IMG/VR virus record: IMGVR_UViG_3300044655_001046
Coordinates: 1 to 60,543 of that record
Reading direction: 5' to 3' (one strand)
Length of the DNA stretch: 60,543 nt
Source of the DNA: a virus
Shown: positions 10,123 to 17,600 of the stretch, piece by piece
How positions within the stretch are numbered: the stretch's first letter is position 1
How the letters are laid out: every line of letters starts with the position of its first letter
Program-made: the position numbers and the translations under genes
The notes under the pieces: model-generated
Databases searched by the model: none
What the model saw: only the letters and a program-made list of their open reading frames with translations
What the model was told of the DNA's origin: nothing

Positions 10123-10860
10123 TCATCTTGCAATCTCTGTAATACGCAACCACATAGATGTAGGAGAGTTATCTATAATTATACCATCATCGGCGCTGTC
10201 TCTACGAGCACCAACTTGTATTTGTTTTGTTGATGTGCTAGAATTTGTGTATCTACCCGTCAATGGGAATAATACTCCCGAACGACCGCTTGTACCCTGA
10301 TTATTATCATTAGCCATCTGCCAAGCGTATGCAATTTCAGTGTTATCAACTAATAATTGCGAATACCAACTATCATCGGTGGTTCCTTGTGGTTGATATT
10401 TTGATAGATGATAGTGAATGATCAAATAACTCGATGAACTAACAGGAGTATAATTATAAGTAATAAAATTCACTGTTGATCCTGTCGTTGCAATAGTCGT
10501 ACTAACGACAGTAACTTGACTATTATCCAACATAGTATCTTTTATCACTTGACCTGCGGTATAAGATCCCGGAGTAATTGTACCTTTATTTGATATGTTG
10601 CCGCTGTTGGTTATTGTAAATATAACATTAGTATAGGTGCTATCAATTATTTCGATGCTTCCTGTACTATTTAAACGAACCGTTTTGTTTGGATCGGTTG
10701 TTCCTGGAGCAATATTTGTTGCTTTTAATAAATCGAAATATGTTGTTCCTCCGATTGTGTTATTTCCAGATAACATCAATAATGCGCCACTATTAGCCCC
10801 ATTATATTTTGAAAATAATTGACCAGAGGGTATTTTTGAAATTGCTCTTGAATTCGACAT
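10123..10860 (-). CDS. Tail fibre / adhesin protein with jelly-roll-like C-terminus
   Basis: A 245-residue beta-rich protein. The first half has fibre-like stretches (LLKATNIAPGTTDPNKTVRLNSTGSIEI). The C-terminal about 140 residues, from SQVTVVSTTIATTGS to MWLRITEIAR, look like a small jelly-roll or C1q/TNF-like tip of the kind that ends many phage fibres (conserved YLIIHYHLSKYQ and W-S-LLVDN blocks). The start lies 3 bases after the stop of the 334-residue protein, so the two are cotranscribed. It is separated from the downstream 1015-residue fibre gene by 70 bases holding a late promoter. Probably a receptor-binding or decoration protein; precise role unknown. Confidence 0.65.
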   Translation of the reverse strand: MSNSRAISKIPSGQLFSKYNGANSGALLMLSGNNTIGGTTYFDLLKATNIAPGTTDPNKTVRLNSTGSIEIIDSTYTNVIFTITNSGNISNKGTITPGSYTAGQVIKDTMLDNSQVTVVSTTIATTGSTVNFITYNYTPVSSSSYLIIHYHLSKYQPQGTTDDSWYSQLLVDNTEIAYAWQMANDNNQGTSGRSGVLFPLTGRYTNSSTSTKQIQVGARRDSADDGIIIDNSPTSMWLRITEIAR

Positions 10861-10863
10861 ATA

Positions 10864-11868
10864 TTATACTACAATTGAGGTTTTTGTGAATTTAATACTA
10901 TTGCTATTGTTGGTAGGAGATATCAATAATCTCACAGATCCTCCGGAAACGTCTGTATCATAACTCATTAATACGCCATTTGTTGTAATTAAACCATATT
11001 CTGTAATATAAGAAGTGGTTCCATCATGAATCAACAATAATTCACTTATTTGATAACTTGTCGAACTTGTGACTTGTATTTGATATTTCACGGATCTATA
11101 TAACGCGGTTGAAAATAAATCCAATACTTGATTTGCGCTATTTGTCGTAGTTATTATATTATTCGAATCAATATTTCCATATATTAAACTATAAGAATTT
11201 GCAACATTTACATCGTTATACCATTTTTGTATTGAAACGTCGTCACCTAAAGGTGCTGGAGACGATAATATTATAGATGTTCCATTTGTTGCCGTATAGT
11301 CGGAAGAATTTAAAAGTACACCATTTACAAATACTTTAATTTTACCTATATTATATCCATTTGTAATGGAAAATTCTGTTTGATTATTTGCGGCTGTGAA
11401 TTCTTGATACGCTAAGTTTGTTGATGTAGGACCAGATCCAGAACTGTTAAATGCTAAATTTGCTAAGTTATAGACAGCGTTTAATGCGTTTGCTGTTGCT
11501 ACTAACACAATAGAATTCGAATCAACTCCATCGTATAATTGAACAACACCCTCTTCAAAAACTGTTCCGGATTTTACTCCAATAGTAAATTTATCATTAA
11601 CAGAATCTGGAGTTAATGTTATTGCTCCCGTAGAGTCTATAGATAAAATATCAGAATTGGATGTTGCAATTAATAATGAAGAATTTACATTTAGAACAGA
11701 ATATGCGTTTGTTGTGGTATCTGTTCTTACGGTTCTTATAACATTAGAAGGATCTTTATAGAATAAAATACCGTCAGCGGTATTAATCGCTATTTCGCCG
11801 CTTTCTAAACTACTAGGAACATTTCCAGGTACTATAGATTTCTTTAATTGAATTACTGTGTTCGCCAC
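10864..11868 (-). CDS. Virion structural protein with tropism-determinant-like N-terminus
   Basis: A 334-residue protein with a GTG start at 11868 and an AGAG ribosome site. Its N-terminus, ANT-IQ-K-S...P-SLESGEIAINTADG, matches the pattern of the major-tropism-determinant N-terminal fold that caps many fibre proteins and is shared with the 501-residue protein at 12487. The middle contains a short beta domain (FTAANNQTEFSITNGYNIGK) of a type common in fibre proteins. The C-terminal about 100 residues are paralogous to the 206-residue protein at 2998. It lies between a coiled-coil protein and a jelly-roll protein in the fibre operon. Likely a virion-surface fibre component. Confidence 0.7.
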   Translation of the reverse strand: MANTVIQLKKSIVPGNVPSSLESGEIAINTADGILFYKDPSNVIRTVRTDTTTNAYSVLNVNSSLLIATSNSDILSIDSTGAITLTPDSVNDKFTIGVKSGTVFEEGVVQLYDGVDSNSIVLVATANALNAVYNLANLAFNSSGSGPTSTNLAYQEFTAANNQTEFSITNGYNIGKIKVFVNGVLLNSSDYTATNGTSIILSSPAPLGDDVSIQKWYNDVNVANSYSLIYGNIDSNNIITTTNSANQVLDLFSTALYRSVKYQIQVTSSTSYQISELLLIHDGTTSYITEYGLITTNGVLMSYDTDVSGGSVRLLISPTNNSNSIKFTKTSIVV

Positions 11869-11878
11869 TTAATATCTC

Positions 11879-12397
11879 TTAAAATGTTCCGCCGTCTTTA
11901 GAATAGGAATCTACTTCTTCTTTAATTTCTTTAGTTACTACGGGAGCGTTTTTAGCATCAAATTTTCTTCTTTGTGCTGGCGTCATTTGTAGATATTCTA
12001 TTTTAGAGTTTAATTCTTCTATTTTCTTTTCGTATCTTAACGCGAGTTTTTCTTTTTCTTTTTCTTTATTTTGTAATTCTTGTCTTGCAGAAATCAACTC
12101 GTTCTTAAAAGTATTTAAGTGGTTTGTTTCTGCTCTTATTTGTTCGAATTCGTTTTTTAATCTACCAATTTCTGTATTTTTATCGAGTAGTTGGTGGTCC
12201 TTTTCTTCTATGTTCTTTTCTATGTCGTTAAATTCTTGTAACTTATTTTCTAAAATTTCGACCTTCTTTTTTAATTCTTCTTGATCTTCTGCATTGATTT
12301 TTGCTTGCGCTTGGAATACTATATTTTTTCCCAAAGCGTCATGAAAGGTTGACGTCAACAATTCAACATAAGCGTTAAAAAATCTCTCATTATTCAT
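11879..12397 (-). CDS. Coiled-coil protein ending in the shared DGG-x-F tail
   Basis: A 172-residue, highly charged protein. Residues about 30-140 are strongly heptad-like (repeated Glu/Lys with Leu and Ile, e.g. KKKVEILENKLQEF), so a long alpha-helical coiled coil is predicted. The final residues, KDGGTF, match the last residues of the 501-residue (LDGGSF) and 95-residue (IDGGLF) proteins encoded just upstream. It is preceded by a TATAAATA promoter at 12458-12465 and a hairpin. I recognise no family. A fibre chaperone, scaffold or linker is possible, but this rests on structure prediction by eye and on position. Confidence 0.65.
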   Translation of the reverse strand: MNNERFFNAYVELLTSTFHDALGKNIVFQAQAKINAEDQEELKKKVEILENKLQEFNDIEKNIEEKDHQLLDKNTEIGRLKNEFEQIRAETNHLNTFKNELISARQELQNKEKEKEKLALRYEKKIEELNSKIEYLQMTPAQRRKFDAKNAPVVTKEIKEEVDSYSKDGGTF

Positions 12398-12418
12398 TTA
12401 TCACCCCTATTAATAAAA

Positions 12419-12455
12419 AACCGTAGAAAAGAATATATTTTTCCTTCCTACGGTT
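12419..12455 (-). terminator. Terminator after the 501-residue fibre gene
   Basis: AACCGTAG (12419-12426) and CTACGGTT (12448-12455) form an 8-bp stem, extended inward by further pairs, and the minus strand then reads TTTTTTAT. The promoter at 12458-12465 lies immediately upstream, so transcripts starting there begin inside the stem. Confidence 0.75.
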
Positions 12456-12457
12456 AT

Positions 12458-12465
12458 TATTTATA
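12458..12465 (-). promoter_or_regulatory. Late promoter TATAAATA for the coiled-coil gene
   Basis: Perfect TATAAATAA on the minus strand. With usual late-promoter spacing, transcription would start near 12452, within the terminator stem. Confidence 0.75.
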
Positions 12466-12486
12466 TGTTTTTACTAAAGATCTTTT

Positions 12487-13992
12487 TTAGAAAGATCCGC
12501 CATCAAGATGACCGAATTTTACTCCAGTTGCCGCAGCAAATTGTAATACATGACCGTCAGAAGCAGAATTTGTATAAGACATAGCATTTCCACTTCCGGA
12601 ATAGAATACTGCTGAGTTTGCGTTTGGATTGGTGAAACCAAGACCACCACCAAGCAAATCTAATGTTCCAAAAGTAGGAGCGCCAGAACCGCCAGATATA
12701 AACGCTTGTCCTGTTGTTCCAACTGTATTGAATAGATACGATGTACCATTACTATACGCAACAGAACCAGCAGAACCAATTGCCGCAGCATTAGTACCGC
12801 CATGAGCGATAGGTAGAATATCTGCTACGTGAGTGGCTAGACCAACTTTTCCGTAAGAAGGTGCTACACCAGTACCACCAGAAAGTAAAACGCTACCAAC
12901 AGAAACGTCGCTTAATACTGTTAGAGAAGTAGAACCATTAGCAAAAATTATATCGCCGACGGTATAACTTCTTAGTCCAGTACCACCATCTGAAGGTTGG
13001 ATTGCTTGATGTAAATTAGATATTACACCACCAGTTACATTAGCTCTTAATGTTGCGGTATTAGCAACAGTAATGGAAGCAGAAGGAATCGTATTTCCTG
13101 TGGGGTCGTCATCCAAGCCTTTAAATAAGAAATATTGTTTAGAATCCGAAATGGTTCTGGCTAAACCAGAGAATTTAACTCCAGAGTCGTTATAAGTTCC
13201 ATAGAAACCGATATCTAAACCATCGCCAGAAGTATTATTGTTTGCAAGTTTAATTAGAGAGTCTTCTACAAACAAACTAGAAGTATTAACTGTTACTGTG
13301 TTACCAAGTACGGTTAAATCGCCGGAAACTGTTAAATCGCCACCAACAGTTTGTCCGCCAGAAGTTCTAATAACAGTATTATCAACGAATATAGAAATAT
13401 TATCGTCGGTTACTGTGGTGGTAATTCCATCTCCACCTTGGAAATTCAAAGTCTCTGTTAATAGAGAAACGCCATCAGAACCAGTATCGCCAGTTATATT
13501 AAGTGTTGTTGCAATGGAAACATTAGCTGCTGCAGTAACAAGACCTTTACCGTTTACCGTAAATACTGGAATTTGAGAAACGCCACCAAACGTTCCAACG
13601 TTGTTATTTACTGTTGCGAAAGTTAATCCAATACCGGCATTAGCAGTTCCGTCTATAGATGCAGAACCAGACGCATCACCAAAAACAAATACGTCTCTTG
13701 CGGTTTGCCATTTCGTTGCTGTATTAGCGTTACCCCATAAACTAGCATTAACAACAGTGGCGGAAAAACTTCCGTCAGAATCTCTCTTAACAATGGTAGA
13801 ACCAGTATTAGAAGAAGTGGCGGCATCTAGCATTTGTGTATAGGTATTGCCGCCTATAACAACAACTCCAGTAGTAGCATCACCAATTGCTATTTTACCG
13901 GATTGGAACGAATATGCTAACTCACCGTAATTTAGTGTGGTTGGTAACGCTGTGGTTTGGGAGCGTTTTATTTGGATGATTGTATTTGCCAT
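12487..13992 (-). CDS. Tail fibre-like protein with tropism-determinant-like N-terminus
   Basis: A 501-residue protein. The N-terminus MANTIIQIKRSQTTALP...LNYGELAYSFQSGKIAIGD fits the major-tropism-determinant N-terminal pattern (GELAY...KIAIGD). The rest is low-complexity fibre sequence rich in Thr, Ser, Asn and Gly (GGDLTVSGDLTVLGNTVTVNTSSLFVEDSLI), as in marine T4-like phage fibres. The protein ends HLDGGSF, a C-terminal tail shared with two neighbours. It is probably transcribed with the 95-residue gene from the late promoter at 14318-14325, and a hairpin terminator follows at 12419-12455. Likely a distal fibre or collar fibre component. Confidence 0.75.
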   Translation of the reverse strand: MANTIIQIKRSQTTALPTTLNYGELAYSFQSGKIAIGDATTGVVVIGGNTYTQMLDAATSSNTGSTIVKRDSDGSFSATVVNASLWGNANTATKWQTARDVFVFGDASGSASIDGTANAGIGLTFATVNNNVGTFGGVSQIPVFTVNGKGLVTAAANVSIATTLNITGDTGSDGVSLLTETLNFQGGDGITTTVTDDNISIFVDNTVIRTSGGQTVGGDLTVSGDLTVLGNTVTVNTSSLFVEDSLIKLANNNTSGDGLDIGFYGTYNDSGVKFSGLARTISDSKQYFLFKGLDDDPTGNTIPSASITVANTATLRANVTGGVISNLHQAIQPSDGGTGLRSYTVGDIIFANGSTSLTVLSDVSVGSVLLSGGTGVAPSYGKVGLATHVADILPIAHGGTNAAAIGSAGSVAYSNGTSYLFNTVGTTGQAFISGGSGAPTFGTLDLLGGGLGFTNPNANSAVFYSGSGNAMSYTNSASDGHVLQFAAATGVKFGHLDGGSF

Positions 13993-14007
13993 TTATTTTC
14001 CTAATTT

Positions 14008-14295
14008 TTAAAATAATCCGCCATCAATATTGTTTATGTCAATAGAAGAAGAGTCTATCCTTTTGGATACATATTTACCTGTTACAGCATTAAATACCAA
14101 CACGTTACCGTCCACAGGACTAAAAGAGTAAACGTCTTCTAACTGAGATATTTTTTTAGCTCCATAATTTATAGATTTTACAGAATAATCTTGTTGGTTA
14201 TCAACTTTAACATTAATAGTATTATCATAAGTCACATTACCAACTCTAGTTGGGTTTTGCCCATTGACTTTTACTGATACTGCTCTGATTGACAT
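14008..14295 (-). CDS. Small virion protein ending in DGG-x-F
   Basis: A 95-residue protein (MSIRAVSVKVNGQNPTRVGN...) with an early beta-rich half and the C-terminus NNIDGGLF. Small proteins of this kind sit in the fibre operons of T4-like cyanophages, but no biochemical role is known to me. It is the first gene after a perfect TATAAATA late promoter at 14318-14325. The C-terminal DGG-x-F motif recurs at the ends of the 501- and 172-residue proteins immediately downstream, which suggests that all three dock on the same partner or are recognised by the same factor. Confidence 0.65.
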   Translation of the reverse strand: MSIRAVSVKVNGQNPTRVGNVTYDNTINVKVDNQQDYSVKSINYGAKKISQLEDVYSFSPVDGNVLVFNAVTGKYVSKRIDSSSIDINNIDGGLF

Positions 14296-14317
14296 TTTAG
14301 TTTCCTAATTTTATTAG

Positions 14318-14325
14318 TATTTATA
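14318..14325 (-). promoter_or_regulatory. Late promoter TATAAATA for the 95- and 501-residue genes
   Basis: Perfect TATAAATA on the minus strand in the 42-base gap, 23 bases before the ATG at 14295. Confidence 0.8.
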
Positions 14326-14337
14326 AAAATGTCAAAC

Positions 14338-14685
14338 TTATATTTTAGTTGAACTAGGTTCTACGTGAATAATCCCTTCCAAAACTTTTGATCTATTAGT
14401 GGGGTTTGATGTATTTGTTATAAAAACGTCATAAACATACCTTCCAGATTTAATGTTTTGTGTAGTATTTGCAGATAGTGATAAATTTATAATCCCTAAT
14501 TGGGTATTAGCAACATTTGCAGAAAAAGAAGCAGCAACGTTCGCAGACCAATAAGATTTTCTTATATCAGATTTTACGTTAGAATTGGTAAGATTATATG
14601 GATAACCGTTTAATCCGTCTAATGTGATATTAACGGAATAATCTTCCCCTTGTTCCAAAAATAATTCTAAATATCCTGCTGACAT
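14338..14685 (-). CDS. Ig-like small virion protein
   Basis: A 115-residue protein. The pattern LEQGEDYSVNITL...YNLTNSNVKSDIRKSY...SGRYVYDVFITN...VLEGIIHVEPS is that of a widespread small phage protein with an Ig-like or BppU-N-like beta-sandwich, found beside fibre and baseplate genes. It lies 1 base downstream of the 1955-residue fibre gene and upstream of the late promoter at 14318, so it is probably the last gene of the preceding transcript. A baseplate or fibre-attachment role is inferred from family context. No catalytic residues are evident. Confidence 0.75.
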   Translation of the reverse strand: MSAGYLELFLEQGEDYSVNITLDGLNGYPYNLTNSNVKSDIRKSYWSANVAASFSANVANTQLGIINLSLSANTTQNIKSGRYVYDVFITNTSNPTNRSKVLEGIIHVEPSSTKI

Positions 14686-14686
14686 A

Positions 14687-17600
14687 TTAGTTTCCTATTT
14701 TAGATTTTAGTTCGTCAATTTGTTTTTGCTGTTCTTTAATTGCCTCAATTAGAACACCTACGATATTACCATAAGCAACTGAAAGTATTCCATCGGAATT
14801 TTCTACAACAACTTCTGGAAGAACTTCTTGAACCTCTTGAGCAATTACACCGATTCCTTTCTTATTGGAGTCAATCTTGGTAAAAGACACACCTCTTAGA
14901 TTTAAAACTTTATCTAAAGAATTTTCTAATGTAATAACATCTTTTTTCAGCGTTTTGTCGGAATATGCAGTAACGTTTCCAGAAGCAGTGAAATCTCCTG
15001 AGGGACTTAAAATTGCAGTTCCAGTTCCGGCAGACATTCCAGTATTACCGGAACCGATATTAGACATCCAAAAATTACCATTAGCACCAACATCTTTAAT
15101 AATTCTAGCATGATAATCATATTGCCCAGGAGTTCCTGCTGAATGAAAGTCGATTAAAGCTCCCCTATCGCCTGTTCCTTGTCTTCCCAGTTCAATAGTC
15201 CCAACACTACTAAATTCGGAGGTTCCAATTATTGCGGTAGTAGCAGTAATTTGTCCGTTACCATCTCTAGCGACAATTTTGTTTGCTGTATTAGTTGTTG
15301 TAGCATCTACTGCCCAAGTGGTTGCAGCAGAACCGTCAAAATTGCTGCCTGTTAAATATGTTCCTCTGGTTAAAATGTTATTTACTTTACTTGCAGTAGA
15401 CGCATTACCAGATAAAGATGCTGTAATTGTTCCTGCAGAGAAATTACCAGAACCGTCTCTAACAACAATTTTGTTTGCTGTATTAGTTGTTGTAGCATCT
15501 ACTGCCCAAGTGGTTGCGTTATAGCCAGTATAATTAGAACCAGTTAAATACGATCCTACAGTTAATGTTGCTGGAGTGTATTCGTACCAAGTTGTTGCGT
15601 CGTTTGTACCACCCCAAACCCTTGCCGGAGTTCCTGCTTGATCGGTGTTGTCAAATGCTATACCAAGAGTGGAATACGGAATATTCCACGATGATGTTGC
15701 AGCAGACCAACCACCGACTTGCAGTCTATTGTTAGTTCCTAGACCAAAATATGTAGCGTAAGCTCCTGGTCTATGAAATGCTATGAATGCTGCGGAAGAA
15801 CTGTTTGGTCCTTGGATTTCAATACCACCAAGAGAACCTGTTGAAGTTCCTAAAGAAGACGATGCTTGAGAACCAGTAGCAAGTATTCTCGTAGAAGACG
15901 AGAATTGTCCAGTTACTGATAAAGTAGAACTAAATGATCCTGTCGATACGCTAACGGTTCCAGCACCACCAATACCAGTAGCAGTACCGTTGATGTTCAT
16001 TGTCTGACCGCTGATAAAACTTGCGACAGCAGCAGCACTAGCAGTTCTATAAAAATTATCAGAAGTCTTCGATATAATTCCAGTCACACCAGTAGTAACT
16101 GAATTATCAGAAGAATTAAAATAAGATGAGGTAATTGTTCCTGCAGAGAAATTACCAGATCCATCTCTAGCAACAATTGTAGAAACGGTATTTGCACTTG
16201 TAGCATTAGAAGCTATTGTTGGATTTCCAGCAGATCCATCGGCATTAGTAATAGAAATTCCTGTTCCAGAAACAGCGATAGACCTAGCAGTTATTGTACC
16301 AGAAGATGTTCTAGTAAATAATCCAGTAGTTGTCATGTCGTGAAGGTTTAATGCTTGTCCAGTTAAACCAATAGTCCATGATCTATTTGTAGATAAATCT
16401 GTAGCAGAACCGCCGCCAGTAATACCAGTTCCATTCGCTATTGTCAATGTTCTGCTTGTTGGAACCATAGTACCCGCAGTTAATACAACATTACCAACCG
16501 GAAGAGTAACAGAATAGTTGGACGTTACGTCAGAAGTAATGAATTCCCAATAATTGGTGTTATTAGTATCCCATATTCTTACGGTACTAGTTCCTGGTTT
16601 TAGGTCTATAGCTCCTAATCCAACCCCGGTATCTAGAGTTATCGCCCCAGTACCTTTTGTAGATATGGTTAGACCAACATTACTATCAAACTGCCCCTCT
16701 GTTGATATCAACACTGGAGATCCGTTTGCAGCGTTTGTTATGGTTGCATAATTCACACCAGAAGTAACACCTACTGTGTTTAGTGTTGTTGTTCCGTTGG
16801 TTCCAAAAAGATTTGGAACGAGTATATTCGCAGAACCATTAAAGGACACTCCATTAATATTTCTTGCAGTTTGTAAAGTAGTTGCAGTAGAAGCATTACC
16901 GCTTAAAGCTGCGGTAATTGTTCCCGCAGAGAAATTACCAGATCCATCTCTAGCAACAATTTTGTTTGCTGTATTAGTTGTTGTAGCATCTACTGTCCAA
17001 GTGGTTGCTGCAGATCCGTCAAAATTGCTGCCTGTTAAATATGTACCTCTGGTTAAAATGCTGTTTACTTTAGATGAGCTGGTTGCATTACCGCTTAAAG
17101 ATGCGGTAATTGTTCCTGCAGAGAAATTACCTGAAGCATCCCTAGCAACAATTGTAGAAACGGTATTTGCACTTGTAGCATTAGAAGTTATTGTTGGATT
17201 TCCAGCAGATCCATCAGCATTAGTAATAGAAATTCCTGTTCCAGAAACAGCGATAGATCTTGAAATTATAGATCCGGCAGAGTTTCTGGTAAATAGACCA
17301 GTAGTTGCTAAATCATGTAAGCTCCTTGCTTGTCCAGTTAATTGGAACTGTCTATTAACGCTTAAATTGGTAGTCGCGTCGGTTGCGATACCTCCAGAAG
17401 CAGTAATAGTTAAAGAAGTTGGAACCATAGTGCCGGGAACTAGAGTAGTATTTCCAGCGGCAAGATTTAACAAATAATTAGCTGTTGTATCTCCAGTAAC
17501 AATTTCATGATAATTTGAATTATTGTTGTCCCAAATTCTAACATTAGTTGATAAAGGTTTTAGGTCTATTTGTCCAGTTAACCCCGAAACCACTAATTTA

